In this document: in pieces, positions 43,615-53,325 of the stretch | Layout: each line of letters opens with the position of its first letter | Position numbering within the stretch: position 1 is the first letter of the stretch | NCBI GenBank assembly: GCA_016795035.1 | Contig: JAEUIT010000044.1 | Span: forward strand, 1 to 64,000 | Direction: 5' to 3' | Length of the DNA stretch: 64,000 bases | From: Phycisphaerae bacterium | GTDB taxonomy: Bacteria; Planctomycetota; Phycisphaerae; Phycisphaerales; SM1A02 | Position numbers and translations under genes: made by a program | Notes under the pieces: generated by a model | Database searches by the model: none | Told to the model about the DNA's origin: nothing | The model's input: only the letters and a program-made list of their open reading frames with translations

Positions 43615-44416
43615 TCGGCGTCTCCTTCGGCTCCGTCGTGGCGGCCGGGGCGGGTGACGCCGCGTTCGGCGCAGACGACGCGCCGAGCGAGAGCGGCCCG
43701 TTCTCGCGATCGTCGATCATGATGTGGGCGATCTTCGCGCTTGGCACCACCACACGCTCCGGATTCGGCATCAGCACTGCGACGACCGAGCCGAATCGGT
43801 CGCCGCGTTCAAACCGGAAGGACACCGCCATCGTGACCGATTGGCGTGCGAAGGACGAGGACGAGTCGGGCTCCGAACCCACCACGGAGATCGACGAGAA
43901 CGGACCGTACCGCGCCCGCGCAGCCTCGGCGAACGCGGCGAGCGCCTCCGACGAGATGCGGTCGGTCGCGTGCGGACTCCACACCGCAAGCGCCTTCGAG
44001 GCGCTGGCGTCGTCGGTCACGGCGAAGACCTCGGTCAAGCCAGTCGACACCTGAAGGTCGATGTCGCGGCGGAAGCGTTGGACGAGCGCGTCCATCGCCC
44101 ATAGCTCGGTGAAGAGGAGTGCCATGCCGCCGACGCAGCCGGCGAACGCGAGGCGCCGGCCCCGCAACGGCGTGCCGGCCGAGGCCGCGCGCGACGTCGC
44201 CGAGAGGCCGAGACTACCGAACACCATGGCCGCGAGCGGACCGATGAGCGGGATGACGAGGACGACGACGCTCAGGATCGCGAGCACCGACCAGCGTTGC
44301 GGCGTCGTCGCGCCGGGCCGACCTGCCGAGGAGCCGCCAGCGCGTTGCCCGTCGGCCCGCGGGTTGGGCGACTCGTTGGGCTTGAGGTTGGGCGGCGGAG
44401 GCGGAACCACGCTCAT
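43604..44416 (-). CDS. membrane protein of unknown function
   Basis: The 270-residue product has a Pro/Asn/Gly-rich cytoplasmic start (1-40), two hydrophobic segments (about 42-70 [21 protein letters not shown] and about 88-105) with a DUF4190-like arrangement between them, and a soluble C-terminal half ([23 protein letters not shown]), then an Ala/Pro-rich tail. It overlaps the MlaF-like gene by 11 bases, so the two are coupled; a role in the same envelope process is possible but unproven. Confidence 0.65.
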   Translation of the reverse strand: MSVVPPPPPNLKPNESPNPRADGQRAGGSSAGRPGATTPQRWSVLAILSVVVLVIPLIGPLAAMVFGSLGLSATSRAASAGTPLRGRRLAFAGCVGGMALLFTELWAMDALVQRFRRDIDLQVSTGLTEVFAVTDDASASKALAVWSPHATDRISSEALAAFAEAARARYGPFSSISVVGSEPDSSSSFARQSVTMAVSFRFERGDRFGSVVAVLMPNPERVVVPSAKIAHIMIDDRENGPLSLGASSAPNAASPAPAATTEPKETPNGG

Positions 44417-44474
44417 CGGTGCCCATAGTACCGGCCGCTACACTCGCTTCACGCACGACGCGGACTCTTCGCGC

Positions 44475-45890
44475 ATGGACGAGACAACGACGAACCTTCG
44501 TAGCGCCGCGCGCTCCCTCGACGTCCACGGGCGTCGCGTGACGGTGATGGGCTTGGGGCAGTTTGGCGGCGGCCTCGGCGTGACGCGCTGGCTCGCGCGA
44601 CACGGCGCGCACGTCCTCGTGACCGACCGCTCGAGCGCCGAGGAACTCCGCGAACCGCTGGCGGCGCTTGCCGACCTCGTCGACGGCGGGCGAGTCACGC
44701 TCCGCCTCGGCGAGCATCGCACGGAGGATTTCGCGTCCGCGGATCTCGTCGTTGCAAACCCCGCGGTGCCCAAGCCGTGGAAGAACGAGTACCTCGCCGC
44801 CGCGGCCGGTGTCGGCGTGCCGATCACCACCGAGATCCGCCTCCTCACCGACGTCCTCACCGCCCGCGGCGTGACCCGCACGATCGGCGTGACCGGAAGC
44901 GCCGGGAAGAGCACCACGACCTCGCTCATCCACCACCTCGTGCGCACCGCGTTGCCGGCGGCGCTCCTCGGCGGCAACATCGGCGGCTCGCTGCTTGAAG
45001 CGGCCGACGCCCTCGGCCCCGACGACGCGGTCATTCTCGAACTCTCGAGCGCGATGCTCCACTGGCTTCGCGACAGCGCGTGGACGCCGTCCGTCGGCGT
45101 CTTCACCAACCTCGCGACGAACCATCTCGACTGGCACGGCGACTTCGTGCACTACTCCGAGTCGAAGAAGGCGATTCGCCGCGCGCCCGTCTTCATCACG
45201 CGGTTCCACGTCGAAACGCCCGACGCCGCCCGCGTCGCCGCCGCCGCGCACGAAGACTGGTGGTCGGCGGCGCCGGTCCTGACCGGCGAACCGCTCGACG
45301 TCGCGCTCGCCGACATTCCCATTCGCCTGCCCGGCGAGCACAACCGACGCAACGCCGCCCTCGCGCTTGTCGCCACGCGCGAGGCGCTGTCGCGCTGGAC
45401 CCGCGCGACGCCGCCCCTCGACGCGCTCCTCCGCGGATGCGCGACCTTCGGCGGTCTTCCGCACCGCCTGCAGTTCGTCGCCGAACGCGACGGCGTGCGC
45501 TACTACAACGACTCGAAGTCGACGACGCCGGACGCGGCGCTCCTCGCGGTCCGCGCGTTCGACGATCCGTCGCGCATCCATCTCATCGCCGGCGGCTACG
45601 ACAAGGGCAGCGACCTTTCGAGCGTGCGCGATCTCGGCCAGCGGCTCGCGCGGCTCTACGCGATCGGCACGACGGCGCCGTCGCTCGCCGGCCCGAACGT
45701 CGAACTCTGCGGCACGCTCGATGCGGCGTTCGAGTCGGCGTCACGTCGCGCGAAGCCCGGCGACATCGTGCTGCTCTCCCCCGCCTGTGCGAGCTGGGAC
45801 CAGTTCACCAATTACGAAGAACGCGGCGAGCGCTTCGTCGCGCTCGCCGCGGGTCGTTCGTCGTCGGTGCTGTCCGGGCGTCAGTTGTAG
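44475..45890 (+). CDS. murD: UDP-N-acetylmuramoylalanine-D-glutamate ligase MurD
   Basis: Adds D-glutamate to UDP-MurNAc-L-Ala in peptidoglycan precursor synthesis, cytosolic. The 471-residue product has [19 protein letters not shown] (N-terminal Rossmann part), the ATP loop [16 protein letters not shown] (about residue 136), [13 protein letters not shown], the [14 protein letters not shown] block with the metal-binding His, [15 protein letters not shown] and [14 protein letters not shown]. The gene stands apart from other mur genes; ftsW-murG are 11 kb away. Its last 10 bases overlap the convergent lipoprotein gene. Confidence 0.93.
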   Translation: MDETTTNLRSAARSLDVHGRRVTVMGLGQFGGGLGVTRWLARHGAHVLVTDRSSAEELREPLAALADLVDGGRVTLRLGEHRTEDFASADLVVANPAVPKPWKNEYLAAAAGVGVPITTEIRLLTDVLTARGVTRTIGVTGSAGKSTTTSLIHHLVRTALPAALLGGNIGGSLLEAADALGPDDAVILELSSAMLHWLRDSAWTPSVGVFTNLATNHLDWHGDFVHYSESKKAIRRAPVFITRFHVETPDAARVAAAAHEDWWSAAPVLTGEPLDVALADIPIRLPGEHNRRNAALALVATREALSRWTRATPPLDALLRGCATFGGLPHRLQFVAERDGVRYYNDSKSTTPDAALLAVRAFDDPSRIHLIAGGYDKGSDLSSVRDLGQRLARLYAIGTTAPSLAGPNVELCGTLDAAFESASRRAKPGDIVLLSPACASWDQFTNYEERGERFVALAAGRSSSVLSGRQL

Positions 45891-46381
45891 AGGCGCTTCG
45901 CGTTCGGCGTCGGGCCCGTCGACTGCACCGCCGTCTCTTCCGGTGTGCCCGGCTGCTGCGGGCGCATCGGCGCCTGCACCGGCTCAGGGGCGTACTCGCC
46001 CGGCTTACGGAAGGAGAGATCGATGCGACGCGCGTGGCGCGGCGGCGCGCTCAACACGTTCGACAGCGAGCCGAACGCGGTGCCGTTCTCCATGACCGCC
46101 CACGTCATGCGCGACGGGCGGTAGACCGGATCGTCGCCGCCGGTCTCCTGGAAGTTGAACGAAAGCTGCTTGCCGACCGGGACCTTCATGCTGAAGAAGA
46201 TCGTGCCGTCACGGGTGTCGACGAGATCGACGTTGATCGGGCGCGACGCGATCGACTCGTAGGTGTACGTGTCGTTGGCGGTCTCGAAGAGCGTCGGCGA
46301 GTTCGTGTAGCAGCCGGTGAGCGGCAGCGTGGCGAAGAGCGCGGCACCGAGGATGGCGAAGGTCGCGGGGCGAACGGTCAT
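45881..46381 (-). CDS. lipoprotein of unknown function
   Basis: A 166-residue protein. The signal peptide ends in the lipobox LTGC (Cys at about residue 24), so the mature protein is lipid-anchored. The mature part (about 35-135) reads as a beta-strand domain: [21 protein letters not shown] and [21 protein letters not shown] Pro-rich tail follows. Similar short lipoproteins with a VDTR-x-G-x-x-x-W/FS-x-x-VPVGK pattern occur in planctomycetes as far as I recall. Convergent with murD (10-base overlap) and divergent from ispF. Confidence 0.7.
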   Translation of the reverse strand: MTVRPATFAILGAALFATLPLTGCYTNSPTLFETANDTYTYESIASRPINVDLVDTRDGTIFFSMKVPVGKQLSFNFQETGGDDPVYRPSRMTWAVMENGTAFGSLSNVLSAPPRHARRIDLSFRKPGEYAPEPVQAPMRPQQPGTPEETAVQSTGPTPNAKRLYN

Positions 46382-46522
46382 TGGGATCGGTCTCCGGTCC
46401 GCCGGGCGCGGACGCGCGCCGCGGCGAAGCAGTTCGTGTATCGGTTATCGGCAACCGAGTTCTTTGATCGACTTTTCGACCGAAGCCAAGGTCGCGGGCG
46501 GGCCAGTAGAGTGCGTCTCCAG

Positions 46523-47047
46523 ATGGCAGCCTCCCCTTCGACGACCGGTCCGGCCTTCCGCGTCGGCCACGGCTACGACCTCCACCGCCTCGAGCCCGCG
46601 CCCCCCGCCGGCCGTGGCCGCCCGTTCATCCTCGCCGGCGTGCCGATCGACCATCCCGCCGGCCCGGTCGGCCACTCGGATGGCGACGCCGTCCTCCACG
46701 CGGTCTACGACGCCATCGCCGGCGCCCTCGGCGAGCCGGACATCGGCCAGGCCTTCCCCGACAACGACCCGCGCTACGACGGTGCGGACTCCCGGATGTT
46801 CGTCGCCGCCGCGGTCGAACTGCTCGCCCGGCGCCGCTACGCCATCGTCAACCTCGACGTCACGGTCGTCTGCGAACGTCCGAAGCTGTCGCCGCACAAG
46901 CGGCGCATGATCGAGTCGATCGCCGGTCTCTTGGGCATCGACGCATCACTCGTCAACCTCAAGGGCAAGACCCACGAGAAGGTCGATGCGATCGGCGAAG
47001 GCCGCGCGCTCGAGGTGCACGTCGTCGTCCTTCTCGCCGCCTCCTGA
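46523..47047 (+). CDS. ispF: 2-C-methyl-D-erythritol 2,4-cyclodiphosphate synthase
   Basis: Fifth step of the MEP isoprenoid pathway, releasing CMP from the diphosphocytidyl intermediate. The 174-residue product has the zinc-binding RVGHGYDLHRL (Asp and His ligands), GHSDGDAVLHAVYDAIAGAL, IGQAFPDNDPRYDGADS and the closing KGKTHEKVDAIGEG. A short Pro/Gly-rich loop (APPAGRGR) is inserted after DLHRLE. No other MEP-pathway genes are nearby. Confidence 0.94.
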   Translation: MAASPSTTGPAFRVGHGYDLHRLEPAPPAGRGRPFILAGVPIDHPAGPVGHSDGDAVLHAVYDAIAGALGEPDIGQAFPDNDPRYDGADSRMFVAAAVELLARRRYAIVNLDVTVVCERPKLSPHKRRMIESIAGLLGIDASLVNLKGKTHEKVDAIGEGRALEVHVVVLLAAS

Positions 47048-47119
47048 TCGAGGCAAGTACGCTCTCGTTCGCGCCCGCGCCTTTCGGCTCGGCCGCACCT
47101 TTCGGAGTCATCACCTTCC

Positions 47120-48253
47120 ATGCGTGCCGTCGTCACTGGCCAGATCGGCGTTGACAAGAAGCCCTACCTCAACGCCGTCGCCGACCTCGGCGGCGAACGC
47201 GGCGAGTCGATCGAGCTTTTCCATCTCGGCGACATGATGTACCGCGAGGCGCCGGACGTGCGCCCCGGCCGCATCCTCGACCTGCCCCTGTCCCGGCTCA
47301 CCACGTTGCGGCGCGCGGCGTTCAAGGACGTCATCGCCGCGACCACGCCCGCGCGCGACCATCGCAACGTGGTCGTGAACACGCACGCGACCTTCCGCTG
47401 GCGCCACGGCCTCTTCGCCGCGTTCGACTTCGACCTGATGAAGCGGCTCGAGCCCGAGATGTTCATCTGCATCGTCGACAACGTGGAGGTCGTGCACCAT
47501 CGCCTGCACCAGGAGCACGACATCGATGCGACGCTGAAGGACTGCATGGTCTGGCGCGAGGAGGAGATCCTCGCGACCGAGCTCCTCGCCGACGCGATGG
47601 GCTGCCGCAACAACTTCTACATCCTCTCGCGCGGCCGGCAGACCGACACGCTCGAGACGGCGCTCCGGCTCATCACGCGGCCGGACATGAAGAAGGTCTA
47701 TCCGTCGTTCCCGATGAGCCACGTCGTCGACATGCCCGACGTGCTCGCCGAGATCGATTCGTTCCGCGCCGAACTCGCGAAGCACTTCATCGCGTTCGAT
47801 CCGGGCGACGTCGACGAGAAGCTCCTCCTCGAGCGCGCGCTCGCCGCGGCCCGCGCCGGCGAAGACCGCATCGACGTCACGCCGCACTCCTTCGGCGGCC
47901 GCTCCGGCAATCCGACGCTCCGAGTCAGCGTGCGTGAGGTGTTAGACATCGCCGGCGACATCGACGGCCAGATCTACATGCGCGACTTCAAGCTCGTCGA
48001 CCAGAGCGACATGATCGTGTCGCTCATTCCCGAGCTTCCCGGCGGCGTTCCCGGCCTCTCGAGCGGCGTCGAGCGCGAGCTGCATCACGCGTTCGAGCAC
48101 ACGAAGGAGGTCTACGTCGTGTGGAAGCCGAAGAAGAATCCGAGCCCGTTCATCACGGAGACGGCGACGAAGATCTTCCGCTCGGTGCCCGAGGCGATGG
48201 CCTACTTCGAGTCGCGCGGCTGGTTCGCCCAACAGACGCTCTTCGGCCACTGA
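47120..48253 (+). CDS. P-loop-like nucleotide-binding protein of unknown function
   Basis: The 377-residue product opens with a beta strand and a loop GQIGVDKKPYL (residues 7-17), positioned like a Walker A motif but lacking the GKS/T ending. The middle resembles adenylate/thymidylate kinase-like folds (VVVNTHATFRWRHGLF, MFICIVDNVEVVHHRL). The C-terminal fifth (about 320-355: DMIVSLIPELPGGVPGLSSG, then VYVVWKPKKNPSPFI) resembles nucleoside 2-deoxyribosyltransferase-like folds. I do not know its function. truA follows 22 bases downstream. Confidence 0.65.
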   Translation: MRAVVTGQIGVDKKPYLNAVADLGGERGESIELFHLGDMMYREAPDVRPGRILDLPLSRLTTLRRAAFKDVIAATTPARDHRNVVVNTHATFRWRHGLFAAFDFDLMKRLEPEMFICIVDNVEVVHHRLHQEHDIDATLKDCMVWREEEILATELLADAMGCRNNFYILSRGRQTDTLETALRLITRPDMKKVYPSFPMSHVVDMPDVLAEIDSFRAELAKHFIAFDPGDVDEKLLLERALAAARAGEDRIDVTPHSFGGRSGNPTLRVSVREVLDIAGDIDGQIYMRDFKLVDQSDMIVSLIPELPGGVPGLSSGVERELHHAFEHTKEVYVVWKPKKNPSPFITETATKIFRSVPEAMAYFESRGWFAQQTLFGH

Positions 48254-48274
48254 CGCGCCGCGAGGAACTCCGCG

Positions 48275-49066
48275 TTGCCGCGCTACCGGCTGACGATCGC
48301 CTACGACGGCACCGACTTCCACGGCTGGCAGCGGCAGGAGCCGCCCGGCAAGGCGCCGCTCCGCACCGTGCAGGGCGTGCTCGACGACGCGGTGCGCCTC
48401 GTCGTGCGCGAGCCGGTGTCGGTGGTCGGCGCGAGCCGCACCGATGCGGGCGTTCATGCCCTCGGGCAAGTCGCGGCCTTCACCGCGTCGACGCGGATAC
48501 CGACCGACAAGCTCCCGATGGCCATCTCGTCGCGCCTCCCGCGCGACGTGCAGGTCCGCTCGTCGTCCCTGGCGCCCGACGATTTCGACCCGATCTCCGA
48601 CGCGATCAGCAAGTCGTACCGCTACACGATCGCGTATCCGACGTCGCGGCCACGAATCGCGCCGCTCTTCGACCGCAACTTCGTCTACTGGCAAGTCCAC
48701 CAACTCGACGTTGCAGCCATGAACGCCGCCGCGCAGCGTCTCATCGGCGAGCACGACTTCACGGCCCTCGCGCACGCGGTCAACACCCGCGAGTCTCCCG
48801 TGCGGCGGATCCATTCGTGCGTCGTCGCCACTCCGTCGCCGGGACGCATCACGATCGACGTTGCAGGCAACGGGTTTCTCTACAATATGGTCCGCGTGAT
48901 CGCGGGCACGCTCGTCGACGTCGGCCGGGGGCAGAAGGCGCCGGACGAAGTCTCGGAGATCGTGGCGTCGCGCGACCGGACTCGCGCCGGCCAGACCCTT
49001 CCGCCGCAAGGCTTGTGCTTGCGCTGGATCCACTACGGCGGAAAGGACGTACTCTCGGAGCCATGA
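48275..49066 (+). CDS. truA: tRNA pseudouridine synthase A
   Basis: Forms pseudouridine at positions 38-40 of tRNA anticodon arms. The 263-residue product has IAYDGTDFHGWQRQ near the N-terminus, the catalytic block VGASRTDAGVHALGQVA (Asp about residue 58), KSYRYTI, NGFLYNMVRVIAGTLVDVG and LPPQGLCLRWIHY. The start is TTG, with GAGGAA at a good distance; no ATG gives the conserved PRYRLTIAYDG opening. The stop overlaps the next gene (ATGA). Two octamer copies lie within it. Confidence 0.93.
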   Translation: MPRYRLTIAYDGTDFHGWQRQEPPGKAPLRTVQGVLDDAVRLVVREPVSVVGASRTDAGVHALGQVAAFTASTRIPTDKLPMAISSRLPRDVQVRSSSLAPDDFDPISDAISKSYRYTIAYPTSRPRIAPLFDRNFVYWQVHQLDVAAMNAAAQRLIGEHDFTALAHAVNTRESPVRRIHSCVVATPSPGRITIDVAGNGFLYNMVRVIAGTLVDVGRGQKAPDEVSEIVASRDRTRAGQTLPPQGLCLRWIHYGGKDVLSEP

Positions 49067-51375
49067 CCGTGCCGCCGCGACCCTCGCGCCCGAGACTCCG
49101 CACCGCCCTCGTCGCGCTGGTCGCGGTGCTCGGCGCGGCGCTCGCGGTCCACGCGCCCGCCGCCGCGCAAGGACTGTCGCTCGATCCCGTGCCGCCGGCG
49201 CCGGCGCTCCCGGCGCGGAGCGCCACGGCCGTCCTCGTGGAGACGCTTCGCGGCGAGCTCGCGCAGCTCGACACGCGTCTCGCGGAGCTTGCCCCCGACG
49301 ACCGCAAGGGTCGCGCCGCCACGCAGGCGCGGCAGCAGCTGCGGCGCCTCGCGCTCGACCTTCTCGCCCGCGGCGCCGAGCCCGGCGGCGTGCGCGACGC
49401 CCTCGCGATGCACGGCTTCCGCCTCGCCGACGTGCGCCGCCGCGTCGACATCCTGGTAGGCGCCTTCGCGGACGACACGCTGCGCGTCGGCGACCCGCCC
49501 GCGCCGCTCGGCGTGCGCCAGCGCGATCTCGCGGTGCGCCGGCTCGAGCGTTTCGTGGAGGTCTCCCCGAAGGCGTTCGCGGCTGCAACGTTGAGTGACC
49601 GCGAGCAGATCGACGCGACGGTCGCAGCCGCCACGACCGACCTCGGCGACGCCATCGCGGTCCTCGAGGGCATGCGCGGCGGCGAAGTCCTCGGATCGGG
49701 CTGGCCGACGCCCGAGGAGCTCGCGAGCGCCCGCACCGCGACCGGCGCGTCGCCGTCCGACGAGAACCAGCCGACCGATCCCGCCGCCGATCTCGACCCG
49801 TGCGACGACGCCAATCTCGCGTCGCTCTCCCCGAAGACCGGCGCCGCCATGCGTGCCCGCTGTGCCGCCGGCGACGCCGACCTCGCCAGGCTCCGCGTTG
49901 CAGCCGCGTTCGCCCGCGCGGGCGCGGCGGCGCTCTGGCTCTCGCAAGACGAGCGCGCCGCACTCGACGAGCGCGCGGCGCGGATCGCCGCGGTCGTGGG
50001 CACGCCCGGCACCGACACCGACCTCGCCGACGCTCTCGCGGACCTGCTCGACGCCGACACCTTTCTTGGCGTCGCGCTCGCCACGACGAAGCTCGACCAC
50101 GACATCGATCGCGCCTCGCTCGAGTCCACGTTGCGTCTCGCGCTCTTTCCCGACACCGCCCGCACCGCGAGCGGCGGGACCGTCGCCTTCGCGTCGGACC
50201 CGTCGCGTCTCGCCCGCGCGGTCGCCCGCGTCACATCGGTCCTGCGCACCTCGGCGAACGCGTACGCCCGCGAGACCCCGGCGAATCTCTCGCGTGAGAC
50301 GAAGACGCTCCTTCGCGACTTCGAACGCGCCTATCGCCGGGCCGAGCGCACGACCTACGAGCGCCTCTCCGCGTTGCTCACGAGCGCCGATGCGCTCTCC
50401 GATCCGGAGCTCGTCTCGCTCGGCCGCATCCAACGCGACGCGCTCCTCGACATCGAGCGCGTCACGGCCTCGCAGCGCCTGGTCGACGCTATCGGCGGCG
50501 TGAAGCCGAGCGCCGCCCCGCGCGTGGCCAGTCACGTGCGGACCGTCCTCCGCTGGCTGCTCGAGCCGGCGCGGCGCGGTGCCGCGCTCGTGACGTACGA
50601 GGCGCTCGAGGCGCAGGTCGGGCTCTTCGTTCCGCTTCCCTTCGAGGAGGAGCTTCGCCGCGAGTCGGACGAGGCGATCACCCTGACGGGCGCACAGCCT
50701 CGGGCGCTCATCGACGCGATTGACGCGTCGCGCGCCGCGTGGGCCGACGCGTGGGCGAACGGCGAAGGCAGCGGACCTGCGGCCAAGCACATGCTCGAGC
50801 TCTACCGGCTCATGCGCTTCATGGACGCGTTCGCGTCGGGGATCTCCGCGCCGGAGACTCGCGACGACATCGCGCTCCTCACCCGCTGGGGCGCGTTTCA
50901 CGCGACGCGCGCCTCGATGTCGCCCGCGATGGTCGACGTTGCAGCTTCGCTCAAGCTTGCGACCGCCTCCGCGATCGCGGGGGACGACAAGACCCTCGCC
51001 GCCGAGCTCGACCGCCTCGAACGCCACACGCCGCTCATCCGGCTCGTCGGGCGACTTCTCGATGACGCGCGACCGTGGCTCGAGCAGCGACCCGACGGCG
51101 CGACCGGCGTCTTCGCGGCGATCCGCGAACCGCCCTCGCGCAGCGCCTGGAACCTCTCACAGCGCGATCGGCTCGCGACGCTCGCACGCTTCGCGCGCGA
51201 GCTCGATCAGGCGCGGCGCGGCCGCGAAACGGAGAGCGAGGCCGCGCTTCTCGAGTATCTCGCGTCGGTCAGCCGCTCCACGCTCGAGTCGCTCGGCGAG
51301 GCGCGATCGCCAATTCCGCCGCTGCCGCCGCTCGTCGAGCCCGCGACCCCGCCGCGCAAGCGCGACCGCAAGTGA
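49063..51375 (+). CDS. large exported helical protein of unknown function
   Basis: A 770-residue protein with a signal peptide (TALVALVAVLGAALAVHAPAAA, cleavage near AQG). The mature chain is almost entirely alpha-helical and Ala/Arg/Leu-rich, without a recognisable domain: VLVETLRGELAQLDTRLAEL, DRASLESTLRLALFPDTART and HMLELYRLMRFMDAFASG are typical lines. Two cysteines lie close together (DPCDDAN, ARCAAGD). It is translationally coupled to truA by an ATGA overlap. Four octamer copies fall inside it. I cannot assign a function. Confidence 0.68.
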   Translation: MTVPPRPSRPRLRTALVALVAVLGAALAVHAPAAAQGLSLDPVPPAPALPARSATAVLVETLRGELAQLDTRLAELAPDDRKGRAATQARQQLRRLALDLLARGAEPGGVRDALAMHGFRLADVRRRVDILVGAFADDTLRVGDPPAPLGVRQRDLAVRRLERFVEVSPKAFAAATLSDREQIDATVAAATTDLGDAIAVLEGMRGGEVLGSGWPTPEELASARTATGASPSDENQPTDPAADLDPCDDANLASLSPKTGAAMRARCAAGDADLARLRVAAAFARAGAAALWLSQDERAALDERAARIAAVVGTPGTDTDLADALADLLDADTFLGVALATTKLDHDIDRASLESTLRLALFPDTARTASGGTVAFASDPSRLARAVARVTSVLRTSANAYARETPANLSRETKTLLRDFERAYRRAERTTYERLSALLTSADALSDPELVSLGRIQRDALLDIERVTASQRLVDAIGGVKPSAAPRVASHVRTVLRWLLEPARRGAALVTYEALEAQVGLFVPLPFEEELRRESDEAITLTGAQPRALIDAIDASRAAWADAWANGEGSGPAAKHMLELYRLMRFMDAFASGISAPETRDDIALLTRWGAFHATRASMSPAMVDVAASLKLATASAIAGDDKTLAAELDRLERHTPLIRLVGRLLDDARPWLEQRPDGATGVFAAIREPPSRSAWNLSQRDRLATLARFARELDQARRGRETESEAALLEYLASVSRSTLESLGEARSPIPPLPPLVEPATPPRKRDRK

Positions 51376-51411
51376 CGGCGCGGGCGTCGGATCTCGAGGA
51401 GAATGCCCCGC

Positions 51412-52089
51412 ATGAACATCCTCGTCGTCGGCCCGCATCCGGATGACCAAGAGCTCGGCATGGGCGGAACGGTCGCGCGCCTCGCGCAGCGCGGCCACCG
51501 CGTCCTCCTTCTCGACATGACGAACGGCGAGCCGACGCCGTACGGCTCGCCCGAGGTGCGCGCCCGCGAGGCCGCGGCCGCCGCCAATGCGCTCGGCGCT
51601 CGGCGCATGCTTCTCGGCCTCCCCAATCGCGAGGTCGTGCACACCGTCGAGGCGCGACACCGCGTTGCAGCCGTGATCCGCAACGAGGAGATCGACGTGA
51701 TCTTCGTTCCGTATCCCGAGGATGCGCACCCGGACCATCGCGCGGTCACGCGGATCGTCGAGGACGCACGCTTCGACGCGAAGCTCACGAAGACGTCGAT
51801 CGCCGGCGCGCCGCGGTACCCGAAGTGGCTCTTCCACTACTGGTGCACGCACCTCCGCGTCGTGCCGCAGCCGACCTTCTGCATCGACACGTCCGGCCTT
51901 GAGGAAACCAAGCGCCAAGCGATCCTCGCGTATCGGAGCCAGTTCGTCGACAACCCGAAGAACCGCGAGGTGCCCGACTGGATCGCGGCCGCCGATCGCT
52001 TTTTCGGCAGTCGCATCGGCACCCGCAGCGCTGAGCCGTTCTTCAGTCGGGAGCCGCTGGGACTTCTCGACCTCGCCGGCCTCGTATGA
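51412..52089 (+). CDS. LmbE/PIG-L-family deacetylase
   Basis: A 225-residue zinc-dependent N-deacetylase. VGPHPDDQELGMGG (residues 8-21) and EDAHPDHRAV (about 103) supply the His and Asp metal ligands of the family, and LLDMTNGEPTPYGSPE and REAAAAANALGARR are further typical blocks. In other bacteria such enzymes act in bacillithiol synthesis (BshB) or on sugar intermediates; the BshB1-like YWCTHLR and AILAYRSQF parts favour that group, but bshA and bshC are not present here. The second ATG is preferred, since AGGAG lies ten bases upstream; an ATG three codons earlier overlaps that site. Confidence 0.87.
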   Translation: MNILVVGPHPDDQELGMGGTVARLAQRGHRVLLLDMTNGEPTPYGSPEVRAREAAAAANALGARRMLLGLPNREVVHTVEARHRVAAVIRNEEIDVIFVPYPEDAHPDHRAVTRIVEDARFDAKLTKTSIAGAPRYPKWLFHYWCTHLRVVPQPTFCIDTSGLEETKRQAILAYRSQFVDNPKNREVPDWIAAADRFFGSRIGTRSAEPFFSREPLGLLDLAGLV

Positions 52090-52244
52090 CACCGCGCCGG
52101 CGGACCGGCGGCGCGGATGCAGCAATCGAACGGCTCCGACGAACTCCGCCCCGATGGCGTGCGTTGTCCGGCTGCGATCTACACGGTGCGCTCTCGCGCA
52201 TGTGCGTCCTGAGTCGCGTCCGCAGGGATCGCGAAGGAGGTTCG

Positions 52245-52541
52245 ATGCTCATTCGCTTTCAGGATGGTCCGCTGCCGACAAGCCCCGCGCTTCTCTCGCA
52301 CGCGAAGCGCTGTCTTGAGCGTGCGGCACGACCGGCGGCCGGACGGCTTCGCGAAGTGCTCGTTCGCGTGCGCGACCTGAACGGCCCGCGCGGCGGCGTC
52401 GACAAGGCCTGCCGCATGCTCGCCCAGGTCGACGGGGTCGGCGCGATCTCCGTCGAGGCGCGGGCCCGCGACTTCCACGAGTCGGTGGTCGCGTCGGCCG
52501 AGAAGCTGCGTCGCGCCATCATGCACCGGCTGCAACGCTGA
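52245..52541 (+). CDS. HPF/RaiA-like ribosome-associated protein
   Basis: The 98-residue product resembles the ribosome hibernation factor fold: a central VLVRVRDLNGPRGGVDKACR block (about residues 41-60) and RARDFHESVVASAEKLRRAI near the end, matching the HPF/RaiA pattern of an NGPRGG-D-K-x-C loop and a helix with repeated basic residues. An ideal ribosome site (GAAGGAGG) lies 4 bases before the ATG. If correct it would bind the decoding centre of resting ribosomes. Assignment is from pattern only. Confidence 0.7.
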   Translation: MLIRFQDGPLPTSPALLSHAKRCLERAARPAAGRLREVLVRVRDLNGPRGGVDKACRMLAQVDGVGAISVEARARDFHESVVASAEKLRRAIMHRLQR

Positions 52542-52566
52542 GTTGATGCGAGGACAGGACGCGCGA

Positions 52567-53229
52567 TCAGCGCCGTCGGCCTTGAGCCGCGAGGGCTGCA
52601 TCGCAGAGTTGGTCGCGAAGGCGCCGCGCGTGCAGGCGGCGACCTTCGCGGCCGCGGCGGACGGCGTAAACCCGCAGGATCGCCGGCCACGCGAGCGACG
52701 CCGCGGGCACGAGCTGCTGCCACGGCACGCGGCTCGGAAACGACGTGACGCCGATGAGGACGGCGATCGCGAAAACCCCGACGAGGAGGATCTGGACGAG
52801 CGCGGCATGCTCCACCTCGACGAGGTCGGGGTGGTCGTCGCCGTCGAGCGCGTTGGGCGTGTGCCGGGCGACGCAGCTCGCGACGAGCCCGAGACGAAGG
52901 TCGATGGCGTCGAGGCCGCTGCGAGCGAGGCGCGACGCACGGAGGAGTGCGACGCCGCCGAGGACGATCGTGGCGGCGGCAACCGGGGCGGCAAGCCACG
53001 GCCAGGCGAGGGTGCCGTTGGTGACAGCCACTGCGAGCGAGACGCCCGCGGCGGTGTTGGCGAGCCCCACGACGCACGTGGACGCGGCCGCGATCGGCGC
53101 GGGAGTGGCGGGCGGCGCAGCGCTCGCGCGAGCGCGGCTCGAGAAGGACGAATGGGCGAGCGGCCGGGTGGCGGTTCGGAGGTCGCGGTCGGAAGGGTCG
53201 AGCGTGTTCGAGAGGGCGGCGGTGGTCAT
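52567..53229 (-). CDS. membrane protein of unknown function
   Basis: The 220-residue product has about four hydrophobic segments: TCVVGLANTAAGVSLAVAV (about 50), WPWLAAPVAAATIVLGGVAL (about 75), LVQILLVGVFAIAVLIGVTS (about 145) and QLVPAASLAWPAILRVYAV (about 175), and an Arg-rich C-terminus (RRGREGRRLHARRLRDQL). The ATG at 53229 follows GGAG at a fair distance. No domain recognised. The region just upstream carries the three 26-bp repeats. Confidence 0.6.
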   Translation of the reverse strand: MTTAALSNTLDPSDRDLRTATRPLAHSSFSSRARASAAPPATPAPIAAASTCVVGLANTAAGVSLAVAVTNGTLAWPWLAAPVAAATIVLGGVALLRASRLARSGLDAIDLRLGLVASCVARHTPNALDGDDHPDLVEVEHAALVQILLVGVFAIAVLIGVTSFPSRVPWQQLVPAASLAWPAILRVYAVRRGREGRRLHARRLRDQLCDAALAAQGRRR

Positions 53230-53325
53230 TGGGGTGTCTCCGCGTCGCCGCGCGGGCGCGGCAACTCGAAGGCAACCCGTGCGGGGGCATCCGCTGGTGA
53301 GCCAAGAACGCAAAAGCCCCCCCAC

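Noticed and set aside
49033..51027. Leftward 664-codon frame opposite the large exported protein
   Set aside because: The sense frame has a signal peptide and a coupled ATGA start; the antisense frame is Arg/Gly/Val-rich with no domain.
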